From Streptomyces sp. NRRL S-350 (GTDB lineage: Bacteria > Actinomycetota > Actinomycetes > Streptomycetales > Streptomycetaceae): DNA of 64,000 nucleotides. Positions 23,314 through 32,111 of the stretch are shown one piece after another. Every line of letters begins with the position of its first letter. Position 1 is the stretch's first letter. A program made the translations under genes and the position numbers. A model generated the notes under the pieces. That model saw nothing but the letters and a program-made list of their open reading frames with translations, was not told where the DNA came from and did not search any database. Location: the NCBI RefSeq assembly GCF_000719705.1, contig NZ_JOHO01000037.1:1-64000 (forward strand). The letters are read 5' to 3'.

Positions 23314-24858
23314 TCAGTGCTCGGCGTCGTGCAGGGAGTTGGTCTCCTGGATCTTCTTCCAGGACTTCGGCTCCACCGGCGCCTGCCGGTCGGCCTGGCC
23401 CGAGCCCGGCACCGAACCCGCACCGGGCGCCAGCGAGGCGACGGCACCGGCGGCCGTCGGGACCGGCCCGGTGGCCGGCTTCGCGGCGGTGAACAGCCAG
23501 GTGTCGAAGAGGCCGCCGAGCTTCTGGCCGGAGACCTTTTCGGCGTACGCCTGGAACTCCGGGATGGTGGCGTTGCCGTAGCGGCGCTCGGTCGGCCAGC
23601 CCTTGAGGATGCGGAAGAACTTCTCGTCCCCGACGGCGTTGCGCAGCGCCTGGATGGCGACGGCGCCCCGGTCGTACACGGCGCCCGCGAACTGGTTGTC
23701 GGCGCCGGGATCGCCGGGCTTGACGGTCCAGAACGCGTCGTCGGCCGGGTGCGAGGCGTAGACGTAGTCGGCCAGTTCCTGGGCGGTGCCCTCGTTCTCG
23801 TGCTCGGACCAGAGGAACTGCGCGTACCGGGCGAAGCCTTCGTTCAACCAGATGTCGCTCCAGCGCGAGACCGAGACGCTGTCGCCGTACCACTGGTGGG
23901 CCAGCTCGTGGACGACGACCGAGGTGTTGGAGCCCTTCGCGAACTGCCGGGGGCTGTAGAAGACCCGGGTCTGGGTCTCCAGTGCGAAGCCGGTCGTGAC
24001 GTTGGGGACGTAGCCGCCGACCGAGCTGAACGGGTAGTCGCCGAAGTAGCCGCTCAGCCAGTCGACCAGCTCGCCGGTGCGCTCGACGCTCGCCTTGGCG
24101 GCGTCCGCGTTGTCGCCGAGGTCCTTGCTGTACGCGTTGTAGACCGGCAGTCCACCGGGCGTGGTGTCCGTGGTGACGTCGAACTTGCCGACTGCGAGGG
24201 TGGCCAGATAGGTCGCCTGGGGCTTGGTCTCGCGCCAGCTGTAGCGGGTCCAGCCGGCCTGGGAGGTGGCGCCGGTCAGGATGCCGTTGCTGATGACCTG
24301 GTTGCCGTCCGGCACCTGCACCGAGACGTCGAAGGTGGCCTTGTCGCTCGGGTGGTCGTTGCTCGGGAACCACCACCACGCCGACTCGGGCTCGCCGGCC
24401 GCCACCGCGCCGTCCGGCGTGCGCAGCCAGGCGGTGAAGCCGTACTTCTTCACGCTGGACGGCACGCCCTTGTAGCGGACCACGACGGTGGCCTGGCTGC
24501 CCTTGGCGAGCGGCCGGGCGGGGGTGATCTCCAGTTCCTGCTCACCGCTGGTGGTGAAGGTCGCGGGCCGCCCGTTGACCCGGACTTCCGAGACGTTCAG
24601 CGCGAAGTCGAGGTTGAACCGGGAGAGGTCCTGGGTCGCCGTGGCGAGGATGGTGGTGGTGCCTTCGAGTTCGTCGGTGGCGGGCTGGTACTTCAGCCGG
24701 ATGTCGTAGTGCGAGACGCGGTAGCCGCCGTTGCCGTAGGTCGGGTAGTAGGAGTCGCCGACGCCGGCTGCGCCGGGTTGGAAGTCGGATGCCGAGGCGG
24801 GGACGGCCAGGAACAGGCTCAGGGCACTGGCAGCAGAGACGATCAGCCTCTTGCGCAC
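23314..24858 (-). CDS. secreted M1 family aminopeptidase
   Basis: The 514-residue zinc peptidase starts at GTG 24858 with CTGGAGGA six bases upstream. A signal peptide (1-23, ending PASAS) directs export. An N-terminal beta-rich domain leads to the catalytic domain with H-E-L-A-H at 317-321 and Glu340 in WLNEGFA, the three zinc ligands and general base. The usual GAMEN exopeptidase motif is G-F-A-L-E near 290, as in the subclade common in actinobacteria. There is no ERAP C-terminal domain; a short Pro/Gly tail ends the protein. Its role is extracellular peptide trimming. A 10-bp inverted repeat (24871-24880 with 24907-24916) lies in its leader. Confidence 0.92.
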   Translation of the reverse strand: MRKRLIVSAASALSLFLAVPASASDFQPGAAGVGDSYYPTYGNGGYRVSHYDIRLKYQPATDELEGTTTILATATQDLSRFNLDFALNVSEVRVNGRPATFTTSGEQELEITPARPLAKGSQATVVVRYKGVPSSVKKYGFTAWLRTPDGAVAAGEPESAWWWFPSNDHPSDKATFDVSVQVPDGNQVISNGILTGATSQAGWTRYSWRETKPQATYLATLAVGKFDVTTDTTPGGLPVYNAYSKDLGDNADAAKASVERTGELVDWLSGYFGDYPFSSVGGYVPNVTTGFALETQTRVFYSPRQFAKGSNTSVVVHELAHQWYGDSVSVSRWSDIWLNEGFARYAQFLWSEHENEGTAQELADYVYASHPADDAFWTVKPGDPGADNQFAGAVYDRGAVAIQALRNAVGDEKFFRILKGWPTERRYGNATIPEFQAYAEKVSGQKLGGLFDTWLFTAAKPATGPVPTAAGAVASLAPGAGSVPGSGQADRQAPVEPKSWKKIQETNSLHDAEH

Positions 24859-25071
24859 GTGGTCCTCCAGGGATCACCGGAACGATGGGTCGGATCGATC
24901 CTTGTCCCGGTGATCCCCGGCTCACTCCCCGATTGTGAGATGTTCATGAAAAGAAACGCGCCGAAATGCCGGTGCCGCACCTGTGCCGCAACGCCGTCAC
25001 ACCGCCCCGCCCGTCACCCCAGGCACGCTGGCCACCCCAGCCCCACTGGCCAGTTCAGCCCCACCCGCCGC

Positions 25072-25944
25072 TCAGCCCCCGAGCGCCACCGGCGCCCGCA
25101 CCAGCGAGCCGTACTCCGTCCAGGAGCCGTCGTAGTTCTTGACGTGCGGGTACCCCAGCAACTCGGTGAGCGCGAACCAGGTGTGCGCGGACCGCTCGCC
25201 GATCCGGCAGTAGGCGATCACCTCGTGCTCCGCCTCCACCCCCTTGCCCCCGTACAGCGCCCGCAGCTCCTCCGCCGAGCGGAACGACCCGTCGTCGTTG
25301 GCCGCCTGCGACCAGGGGATGTTGACCGCCCCCGGGATGTGCCCGGGCACCTGCGCCTGTTCCTGCGGCAGGTGCGGCGGTGCGATCAGCTCACCCCGGA
25401 ACTCGGCGGGCGAGCGGACGTCCACCAGCACCGCGTCGGTCCCGGGCTTGGCGAACACCTCGGCCTTGGCCAGCACCTCGTCCCGCAGCGCCCGCAGCTC
25501 GGGCCGCTCGGGTCCGCTCAGCCGGTAGGCGGTGTGCTGGTAGTCCATCACCTCCTGGGTGAGTTCGCGGCCCTCCAGCTCCCACTTCTTGCGCCCGCCG
25601 TCCAGCAGCCGCACCGGCCCGAAGCCGCGCAGCCGCAGCAGCCAGTAGGCGTACGCCGCGAACCAGTTGTTGTTGCCGCCGTACAGCACCACGGTGGTGT
25701 CATCCTCGACCCCGGCCGCCCGCAGCAGGTGCTGGACGCCCTCGCGGTCGGCGTAGTCGCGGCCGACCCGGCTGTGCAGGTCGGTGGTCCAGTTCCAGCC
25801 GACGGCGCCAGGGATGTGGTCCCGGTCGTACGCGGTGGTGTCCTCGTCGACCTCGACGACCCGGACCGTGCCGTCGTCCAGGTGGCGGGCCAGCCATTCG
25901 GTGGCGACCAGCGCCTCGGGGTGTGCGTAGCCGTTGCCGCTCAT
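25072..25944 (-). CDS. thiosulfate sulfurtransferase, two-domain rhodanese
   Basis: The 290-residue enzyme starts at ATG 25944 behind GAAGGAGGG. The N-terminal rhodanese domain (about 15-130) lacks the active Cys. The C-terminal domain (about 155-285) has Cys246 in the loop C-R-I-G-E-R-S, which forms the persulfide. The hallmark DVRSPAEFRGE and GHIPGAVNIPW segments are present. The enzyme moves sulfane sulfur from thiosulfate or 3-mercaptopyruvate to thiols or cyanide; the loop composition favours thiosulfate. It is monocistronic. Confidence 0.92.
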   Translation of the reverse strand: MSGNGYAHPEALVATEWLARHLDDGTVRVVEVDEDTTAYDRDHIPGAVGWNWTTDLHSRVGRDYADREGVQHLLRAAGVEDDTTVVLYGGNNNWFAAYAYWLLRLRGFGPVRLLDGGRKKWELEGRELTQEVMDYQHTAYRLSGPERPELRALRDEVLAKAEVFAKPGTDAVLVDVRSPAEFRGELIAPPHLPQEQAQVPGHIPGAVNIPWSQAANDDGSFRSAEELRALYGGKGVEAEHEVIAYCRIGERSAHTWFALTELLGYPHVKNYDGSWTEYGSLVRAPVALGG

Positions 25945-26125
25945 CCCGCGCCCTCCTTCGTTCCGCCCAGGGCTGTACGGACCGGGCCTCCGGGCGCGCA
26001 CGCACCGGCGCACCACAGACGGGCCGGACACTTCGAACGTACGTCCGCCATCGCTTGCGGGCCACCCCGGGGTCGTCGGGCATCCGCTGCGCCGACGCCG
26101 CGAGCGTCGGCTCCCGGACAGGCGG

Positions 26126-26160
26126 ACGGCCCGGTGATCGGTCACCGATCACCGGGCCGT
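26126..26160. terminator. near-perfect palindromic terminator
   Basis: Two 17-base arms (26126-26142 and 26144-26160) are exact reverse complements around one central C. As RNA this gives a 15-bp stem with a five-base loop. It lies just past the stop of the small secreted protein gene. Confidence 0.75.
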
Positions 26161-26196
26161 CCCGGGCGGAAAGCGGTTCCGTCGGCCTCGGGGAGC

Positions 26197-26523
26197 TCAG
26201 GAGAAGACCACGGAGCGCAGCTTCAGCCGGTCGCCGAGCCTCTTGCCGGGCTTCATCGCGTAGAAGACGTCTCCGGAGCAGTCGAAGTCGAGGAAGACCG
26301 TGGCCGTCGAGTCAGTGAGGTTCGCCGGCGCGAAGCCCGGGTCCTCCTCGGTGGTCCCCGGAAGGTTGATGCACTCACGGCTCTGCGGGTCGGCCAGGCC
26401 GGTGGGGACTCCCGGGCCGACCTTGTAGAGGAAGTCGCCGGTGGCGGCGTTCGCGGAGACGGGGGTGGCGAGCACGAGAGCGGCGGCACTCGCGACGGCG
26501 AGGACGGTGTTGCGGAGACGCAT
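26197..26523 (-). CDS. small secreted protein, function unknown
   Basis: The 108-residue protein starts at ATG 26523 behind GAAAGG. A signal peptide ends near VSANAA (about residue 27). The mature part of about 80 residues has two Cys (REC and FDCSGD) that probably form a disulfide. It reads like a compact beta protein with LTDSTATVFLDFDCSG and a basic end GKRLGDRLKLRSVV. It matches a widespread type of small streptomycete exoprotein without a known role. The AT-rich region 26560-26680 upstream probably holds its promoter. Confidence 0.75.
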   Translation of the reverse strand: MRLRNTVLAVASAAALVLATPVSANAATGDFLYKVGPGVPTGLADPQSRECINLPGTTEEDPGFAPANLTDSTATVFLDFDCSGDVFYAMKPGKRLGDRLKLRSVVFS

Positions 26524-26681
26524 GAGTGAAAGCCTTTCAGGTGGCACCCGGCGGTACCGGTGTGAAGTGGTGCGAGATCACCCTAGAAGCCCGAAATCCG
26601 CAGAAACGGTTCTTCCAATCCACCCTTTCGAGTGGTTTAAGCAGAAAACCCATGACCTCGGCCGTCCACTCGCCAAACCGC

Positions 26682-27608
26682 TCAGTTCGGCGGAGCCGTG
26701 AAGAAGTAGCCCGAGTCGATGAGCACCGGCAGGTACGCCTTCAGCGCCGCCACCGTCTGCGAACGGTCCCCGCCGCCGTCGTGGTTGAGCACGATCGACC
26801 CGGGCCGGACGTCCTTGAGGATCCGGTCGGTGATCGCCGAGGTCCCCGGCCGGGCCCAGTCCCTCGGATCCACCGACCAGGCCATGTTCCGCATCCCGAG
26901 GTCGGCGGCCACCTTGAGCGACGCCGGGGACCAGTCCCCGCCCGGCGCGCGGAACCAGGCGGGCAGCCGGCCGGTGGTCCGGTGCAGCAGGTCGGAGGTG
27001 CGCACCAGCTCGTCCCGCACCTTGGTATCGGACAGGCTCCGCAGGTCCGGATGGGTCCAGGTGTGGTTGGCGATGTGGTGGCCGTGGTCGGCGATCTCCC
27101 GCACCAGCTCCGGGTGCTCGACGGCGTTCTCGCCGATCAGGAAGAAGGTCGCCCGGATCCCGTGCTGCTGGAGCAGCGCCAGCACCGTGGGCGTGTACCG
27201 GGGGTCGGGCCCGTCGTCGATGGTGAGCGCCACCACCCGCCGCGCCGCGTCCAGCTCGTACACCGGCTTGCTCTCCGCCTCGGTGAGCACCTTGTGCACG
27301 GGCACCGCGCTCGGCGCGGCGGCCGAGGGGGAGGCGGCCCCTGCCGAGGCGGCCCCAGGGGAGCCGGACGGCGGCGCCGACGAGGGAGCCGCCGACGGGG
27401 CGCCCGTCGCGGCGGCGGACGACGCGGCCGGTGCGTCGCCCCCGGGCCCGGCCGGCTCCACCGGGAGGGCGCTCTCGGCCACGCCCACCTCGGCGGCGGC
27501 CTCCCCGCCGCTCCAGGGGCTCCGGCAACCGGCGGCCGCCCCCAGTAGGGACATCCCGGCCGCGACCAGCAACAATCTTCGCGAAGTAATCTGACGATCT
27601 GACAGCAT
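26682..27608 (-). CDS. polysaccharide deacetylase family lipoprotein
   Basis: The 308-residue protein starts at ATG 27608. The N-terminus TSRRLLLVAAGMSLLGAAAGC has twin Arg and a Cys at 28, so Tat export and lipid attachment are plausible, although the lipobox has Ala at -3. An Ala/Ser/Pro linker (30-105) leads to the NodB domain. This carries TIDDGPD with the catalytic Asp pair near 135, HIANHTWTHPDL with the metal His-x-x-x-His, RAPGGDW and the late LNHDGGGDRS. Substrates are N-acetylated cell-wall or chitin-type glycans. It is monocistronic. Confidence 0.9.
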   Translation of the reverse strand: MLSDRQITSRRLLLVAAGMSLLGAAAGCRSPWSGGEAAAEVGVAESALPVEPAGPGGDAPAASSAAATGAPSAAPSSAPPSGSPGAASAGAASPSAAAPSAVPVHKVLTEAESKPVYELDAARRVVALTIDDGPDPRYTPTVLALLQQHGIRATFFLIGENAVEHPELVREIADHGHHIANHTWTHPDLRSLSDTKVRDELVRTSDLLHRTTGRLPAWFRAPGGDWSPASLKVAADLGMRNMAWSVDPRDWARPGTSAITDRILKDVRPGSIVLNHDGGGDRSQTVAALKAYLPVLIDSGYFFTAPPN

Positions 27609-27816
27609 TGTGAATGCTTCCCCCGGCCGTCGCCGCCGCTCCCCGGCGGCAACTCCGACGGACCCGATCACCACTCCGACGGCCCAAAGCCGACCGGCCG
27701 CGCTCCCCGTCTCCCGGGGCCTTCCACCAGCCTTCCCGACCGGGCGCCCAGCCCCCGACCGGACCGCTACGCTGTGGCTTCCCCAGTGTGATGATCTGCC
27801 ATCAGAGGACGTGGCC

Positions 27817-28677
27817 ATGACGACGAGTCAGGACTTCCCCCACCCGGGCCCGCAGGACGCCGAAGCCGCCGAGCCCAGCCAGTGGGAACGTTTCGGCGTC
27901 GACACCACCGCCCCGCACTCTGCCCGGGTGTACGACTACTGGCTCGGCGGCAAGACCAACTTCCCGCCGGACCGCGCCATGGGGCAGGCCATCGAACAGG
28001 CCGTGCCGAGCGTCAAGGAGATGGCCAAGGCCAACCGCGCCTTCCAGGGCCGGGCCGTCCGCCACCTGGCCCGGGAGCACGGCATCCGCCAGTTCCTCGA
28101 CCTCGGCACCGGCATCCCCACCTCCCCCAACACCCACGAGATCGCCGAGGCCGTCAGCCCCGGCACCCGGGTCGTCTACGTCGACAACGACCCGATCGTG
28201 CTCGCCCACGCCCGCGCGCTGATGGTCTCCAGCCCGGTCAGCCGCACCACCTACATCCACGCCGACCTGCGCGAACCCGACGAGCTGTTCGCCGACCCGG
28301 CGCTCACCTCGACCCTCGACCTCACCCGGCCGGTCGGCCTGCTGATGATCGCCGTGCTGATGCTGATCGCCGACGAGGACGACCCGTGGGGGCGGGTCGC
28401 CGCGCTGCGCGACGCCCTGCCTGCCGGGAGCTGCCTCGCCCTGACCACCCCCACCCCGGACTTCGACCCGGAGGCCGTCGGCAAGGTCGCCGAGGCCGCC
28501 CGGGCCGGGGGGATGACCCTGGTGCCGCGCGGCTACGACGACGTGGTCCGGTTCTTCGACGGCTGGGACCTGGTCGAGCCCGGCGTCGCCCCGGTCCTGG
28601 CCTGGCGCCCGGACGGCGAGCCCCCGGCCGACCCGAAGGCCGCGTACTACTGGGGCGGCGTCGCCGTCAAGCGCTGA
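27817..28677 (+). CDS. SAM-dependent methyltransferase, DUF574 type
   Basis: The 286-residue protein starts at ATG 27817 with AGAGGA upstream. It opens with HSARVYDYWLGGKTNFPPDR, the signature of the actinobacterial DUF574 (Methyltransf_19) family. The SAM loop is FLDLGTGIPTSPNTHE near 95, then VVYVDNDPIVLAHARAL near 120. The product ends with AYYWGGVAVKR. These proteins are numerous in Streptomyces and have no established substrate. A TACGCT -10 candidate lies at 27768-27773. Confidence 0.9.
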   Translation: MTTSQDFPHPGPQDAEAAEPSQWERFGVDTTAPHSARVYDYWLGGKTNFPPDRAMGQAIEQAVPSVKEMAKANRAFQGRAVRHLAREHGIRQFLDLGTGIPTSPNTHEIAEAVSPGTRVVYVDNDPIVLAHARALMVSSPVSRTTYIHADLREPDELFADPALTSTLDLTRPVGLLMIAVLMLIADEDDPWGRVAALRDALPAGSCLALTTPTPDFDPEAVGKVAEAARAGGMTLVPRGYDDVVRFFDGWDLVEPGVAPVLAWRPDGEPPADPKAAYYWGGVAVKR

Positions 28678-28708
28678 GCCCCCGAGCCCCCGACCCGGGG
28701 AGTCGCCG

Positions 28709-28776
28709 AGCCGGTGGCGGGCAGGCGGGCGTGGCGGGCGGTGGTGGGCAGGCGGTGGCGGGCAGGCGGTGGCGGG
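28709..28776. repeat. G-rich repeats with quadruplex potential
   Basis: The stretch repeats GGTGGCGGGCAGGC-like units several times and carries many GGG and GG runs on the plus strand. It lies between the convergent methyltransferase and glycosylase genes and could fold as a G-quadruplex or slow polymerase. Confidence 0.6.
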
Positions 28777-28799
28777 CGGGGCCCACGGCCGGGGGCCCC

Positions 28800-29669
28800 T
28801 CACTTCAGCAGCCGCGACATCCGCCGGTCCGCCAGCGGCTTGCCGCCGGTCTGGCAGGTCGGGCAGTACTGCAGCGAGGAGTCAGCGAAGGACACCTCCC
28901 GAACGGTGTCCCCGCAGACCGGGCAGGGCTGACCGGTCCGGCCGTGCACCCGCAGTCCGATCTTCTTCTCCGCCTTCAGCTCCCCCGCCGCCAGCCCGCG
29001 CGAGCGCTCCACCGCGTCCCGCAGCGTGCTGCCGAGCGCGTCCCACAGCCGCGCCGTCTCCTCCTCGGTCAGGCCGGACGCGAGCTTGTACGGCGACATC
29101 CGGGCCGCGTGCAGCACTTCGTCCGAGTAGGCGTTGCCCACGCCCGCCAGGACGCTCTGGTCCCGCAGCACGCCCTTGATCCGGCGCCGGTCGTCCCGCA
29201 GCAGCGCGGCGAAGTCGTCCAGGGTGAAGTCCGGGTCCAGCGGGTCGGGGCCGAGCCTGGCCACGCCCGGCACCTCGGCCGGATCCGCCACCACGTAGAC
29301 CGCGAGCCCCTTCTTCGTGCCCACCTCGGTGAGGTCGAAGCCGTCCCCGGCCTCGCCGTCCAGGCGCAGTCGCAGCGCGAGCGGGTTCTTCGGGCCGGGG
29401 CGCGGCGGTTCGGCGGGCAGGCTGTCCTTCCAGCGCAGCCACCCGGCGCGGGCCAGGTGCACCACCAGGTGCAGCCCGCCGGCCTCGATGTCCAGGAACT
29501 TGCCGCGCCTGGTCACGGGGCCGACGGTCCGCCCCTCCAGCGCCGTCACGGGCGGGTCGTACGTCTTCAGTGCGCTGATCGCCACCGGCTGCACGCGGGC
29601 GATCACGCGCCCGGTCAGCCGCTCGGACAGGAAGGCGCTCAGCGCCTCGACCTCGGGCAGCTCCGGCAT
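28800..29669 (-). CDS. Fpg/Nei family DNA glycosylase
   Basis: The 289-residue base-excision enzyme begins PELPEVE, providing the catalytic N-terminal Pro2 and Glu3. Lys57 in RRGKFLD is the conserved beta-hairpin Lys. The helix-two-turn-helix has GVGNAYSDEVL near 176. The zinc finger uses Cys249, Cys252, Cys269 and Cys272. The length and RRGK/GVGN features fit a bifunctional glycosylase/AP lyase acting on oxidised bases. Whether it prefers oxidised purines or pyrimidines cannot be told. The start is the only one giving the mature Pro terminus. Confidence 0.93.
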   Translation of the reverse strand: MPELPEVEALSAFLSERLTGRVIARVQPVAISALKTYDPPVTALEGRTVGPVTRRGKFLDIEAGGLHLVVHLARAGWLRWKDSLPAEPPRPGPKNPLALRLRLDGEAGDGFDLTEVGTKKGLAVYVVADPAEVPGVARLGPDPLDPDFTLDDFAALLRDDRRRIKGVLRDQSVLAGVGNAYSDEVLHAARMSPYKLASGLTEEETARLWDALGSTLRDAVERSRGLAAGELKAEKKIGLRVHGRTGQPCPVCGDTVREVSFADSSLQYCPTCQTGGKPLADRRMSRLLK

Positions 29670-29693
29670 GCGCCCAGTCTCCCGCACCCCGCC

Positions 29694-29749
29694 GCCCGCC
29701 GCCCGCCGTCCGCCGTCCGCCGTCCGCCGTCCGCCGTCCGCCGTCCGCC
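29694..29749. repeat. heptanucleotide tandem repeat
   Basis: Eight contiguous 7-base units: two GCCCGCC then six GTCCGCC. They lie in the divergent gap between the glycosylase and SRPBCC genes, 25 bases from the glycosylase start, where length changes could alter either promoter. Confidence 0.95.
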
Positions 29750-29834
29750 CATGGTGCCGTTCCGTGCCCGGGTTCCCCTTTGCCCCACCCCCGCCCCGAA
29801 GAGCAGGCTGGAACGGAGGAGGTGCCTCCCCACC

Positions 29835-30380
29835 ATGAGCACCCTTGAGGAACAGATCGACATCACCGCCCCCGCCCTCGCCGCCTGGGAGCAGCTGCAC
29901 CGCGTGCACGACTACCCCCGGTTCGTCGACGGCGTCCGCAGCGCCCAACCGCACGGACGCAACCTCGCCCACCTCGGGGTGGACGTCGACGGCGCCGAGC
30001 GCTCGGTCGACACCGAGATCACCGACCGTGGCCGGGGGCGGGTGATGGCCTGGCGGACCCTGGACCCCCTCCGGCTGAGCGGCGCCTTCGCGCTGCTGCC
30101 GCTCGACGCCCGGCACACCCGGCTGCAGATCCGGGTGGAGTACGACCCGGACGCGCTGCACCGGGTGTTCGGCGGGCCGCGCGGCTTCGCCCTGGCCGGG
30201 GCGATCGAGCGGACGGTCCGGGAGGACCTGCAGCACTTCCGCGAGCTGGTCGAGGCCCGGGTGAGCGCGGCCGACCACCACACACCGGCCGACCGTCACG
30301 CACCGGCCGACCACCGACCCCCGACCGACCACCGCGAGCCGACCGGCGCCGACCCGACGGCGGGCGACACCGACCGGTAA
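29835..30380 (+). CDS. SRPBCC family protein
   Basis: The 181-residue protein starts at ATG 29835 behind GGAGGAGG. Residues 1-145 have the START/polyketide-cyclase pattern: ALAAWEQLHRVHDYPRFVDGV, central beta strands with RVMAWRTLDP, and a long C-terminal helix with REDLQHFRELVEAR. The tail (about 148-181) is a run of imperfect His/Pro/Asp repeats such as ADHHTPADRHAPADHRPP, likely disordered and possibly metal binding. The ligand is unknown. Confidence 0.85.
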   Translation: MSTLEEQIDITAPALAAWEQLHRVHDYPRFVDGVRSAQPHGRNLAHLGVDVDGAERSVDTEITDRGRGRVMAWRTLDPLRLSGAFALLPLDARHTRLQIRVEYDPDALHRVFGGPRGFALAGAIERTVREDLQHFRELVEARVSAADHHTPADRHAPADHRPPTDHREPTGADPTAGDTDR

Positions 30381-30464
30381 GAAGCGCATAAGACCAGCTC
30401 AGCGCGGGTGGTGAGGCTCTTCACAGCGCACCGCGGACCCGGCCGTCTCCCGGTCCACCTGTGG

Positions 30465-30470
30465 CACACT
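30465..30470 (+). promoter_or_regulatory. candidate -10 box of redox cassette A
   Basis: CACACT lies eight bases before ATG 30479. Cassette B has CATACT at the same place (49862-49867). Neither gene has a ribosome-binding site, so both may be leaderless. Confidence 0.4.
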
Positions 30471-30478
30471 CGGATGCC

Positions 30479-31138
30479 ATGGACATCGGCCCGGTCACCA
30501 GGACGCTCCGCGCGGCGGTCTTCGCCGCGCTGGTCGTGCTGCTCGCCGGGCTCGGCCAGGTGCTGGTCACCGGCCGCACGCTGCCGGTCGGCCCGATGCT
30601 CCTGGCATCGGTCGCCGTGTTCGCGGCGGCCTTCGCGCTCGCCGGCCGCGAGCGCGGCTACCCGGCGATCGCAGCGGTGTTCGTGCCCCTGCAACTGGGC
30701 GCCGGCGCGCTCTTCGACGTCGCCCAGTCCGCCTGCCCCTCCCTGCCGCCCGGCGCCGGGCACGGCCTCCAGCCGCTGCTGTGCGGCGGCGGTTCGCTCG
30801 GCGGCTTCCTGCTCGGCCACGGCGTCTCCCAGCAGACCGGGGTGCTGCTGCTCCTGCTGCTGCACGCGGTGATCGCGCTGGCGGGCGCGTACTGGCTGCA
30901 CCGCGCGGACGCCGCGTTGGCGGGCCTCGCCCGGGCCGTCGGGATGCTGGGCGAGTTCCTGCACCGCCACCTTCCGGCCGCGGCCCGCTGGCTGCTGCTG
31001 CTCGCGGCGCCCGTCCCGGGCCGCCCGGCGGCACGGGTGCCGTTCCCCCGGGCCAGTCGGGTGCTGGTCCCCGCCGAGGACGTCGTCGTCCGTCCGGCCG
31101 TCCGGCGCGGTCCGCCGGTGTACGCCCCGACCGTCTGA
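30479..31138 (+). CDS. membrane protein with conserved Cys pair (redox cassette A)
   Basis: This 219-residue protein has four membrane helices: about 10-32, 38-56, 60-82 and 112-138. An outside loop with Cys86 and Cys102 follows in QSACPSLPP and LLCGGGS. The paralogue at 49875-50549 keeps both Cys and the CGGGS motif. The C-terminal part (140-219) is basic and cytoplasmic. It heads a set with a DsbA-like protein and VKOR. I infer a partner or substrate of that disulfide system; no characterised family is known to me. The start at ATG 30479 is chosen by alignment with the paralogue; GTG 30461 is possible. Confidence 0.7.
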   Translation: MDIGPVTRTLRAAVFAALVVLLAGLGQVLVTGRTLPVGPMLLASVAVFAAAFALAGRERGYPAIAAVFVPLQLGAGALFDVAQSACPSLPPGAGHGLQPLLCGGGSLGGFLLGHGVSQQTGVLLLLLLHAVIALAGAYWLHRADAALAGLARAVGMLGEFLHRHLPAAARWLLLLAAPVPGRPAARVPFPRASRVLVPAEDVVVRPAVRRGPPVYAPTV

Positions 31139-31319
31139 GACCGGCGCCACCACGCGCCCGCGCCACCCGCGCGCCCGTGCCGTCCAAGCGCCCGCGTCGC
31201 CCGAGCCGGCATCGCCCGAGCCCCCGCGCCGCCCAGCCGGTCCTCTCCCTGCCCGCGCAGGCCCCGTCCCCCGGCCGCGCCTGCCCCTCCGCACGTTCGA
31301 GAGCACAGGACGACACCCC

Positions 31320-32111
31320 ATGAGCAACACCCGCAAGACCGACAACGCCTCCGCCACCGAGCGCATGCGCACCGCCCGGGCCCGGACCGAGCGCTCCGAC
31401 CGGATCCGCCGCCGGATCGTGGTCGGCGCCGCCTCCGCCGCCGTCCTCGCGCTCGCCGCGGGCGTGGCCTTCGCCGTCGGCGGCCCGTCCGGTTCCGGCT
31501 CGGACGCCGCCGCGAGCGGCCCGCTGGTCGTCCCGGCCAACGCGAGCGGCGACGGCGGCACGGTGATCATCTACGGCAAGGCCGACGCCCCGCACACCCT
31601 GCAGGTCTACGAGGACTTCCGCTGCCCGTTCTGCGAGCAGCTGGAGACCACCACCGGCACTGCTGTCCAGCAGCTCGCCGACGGCGGCACGTACAAGATC
31701 GAGTACCACCTGGCGACGTTCCTCGACAAGAACCTCGGCGGCAAGGGCTCGCGCACCGCGCTGGCCGCCGCCGGTGCCGCGCTGAACGAGGGCGTGGACA
31801 AGTTCAAGCAGTTCCACGACGTGCTGTACGCCAACCAGCCCGACGAGCGCAGCGACTCCTTCGGCGACGTCAACCACCTGCTGGACCTGGCCGGCCGGGT
31901 GCCCGGGCTGAAGACCGACGCCTTCGTCAAGGCCGTCCAGGACGGCACCTACGCGCCGTGGGCGGCCAAGGTCAACGAGGAGTTCGACAAGAGTGGCGTG
32001 ACCGGCACTCCGACCGTCAAGCTGGACGGCAGGAAGCTGGACGTCCTCTCCGACGGCAGGGCCGTCTCGCCCGAGCAGTTCACCGCGATGGTCAAGCAGG
32101 TGACCGGGTGA
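31320..32111 (+). CDS. membrane-anchored DsbA-like thioredoxin domain protein (A)
   Basis: The 263-residue protein has a basic cytoplasmic N-terminus (1-32), one membrane anchor (33-54) and an outside thioredoxin fold. The redox motif is Cys102-Pro-Phe-Cys105 in YEDFRCPFC. DsbA-type insertion helices follow, and the cis-Pro loop is G-V-T-G-T-P-T-V near 233. It is expected to oxidise Cys pairs of exported proteins and be reoxidised by the VKOR encoded next. The two genes overlap (GTGA), so translation is coupled. Much of residues 135-175 is almost identical to the paralogue at 50727-51542. Confidence 0.92.
   Translation: MSNTRKTDNASATERMRTARARTERSDRIRRRIVVGAASAAVLALAAGVAFAVGGPSGSGSDAAASGPLVVPANASGDGGTVIIYGKADAPHTLQVYEDFRCPFCEQLETTTGTAVQQLADGGTYKIEYHLATFLDKNLGGKGSRTALAAAGAALNEGVDKFKQFHDVLYANQPDERSDSFGDVNHLLDLAGRVPGLKTDAFVKAVQDGTYAPWAAKVNEEFDKSGVTGTPTVKLDGRKLDVLSDGRAVSPEQFTAMVKQVTG

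Noticed and set aside
23317..26529. A 1070-codon open frame on the plus strand
   Set aside because: It is antisense to the M1 peptidase, rhodanese and small secreted protein genes. Long stop-free frames opposite real genes are expected in very GC-rich DNA, and its translation is Gly/Arg/Val-rich without domains.
28709..28776. G-rich stretch as a coding region
   Set aside because: Frames through it lack real codon usage and it lies between two convergent genes; a structural role is more likely.
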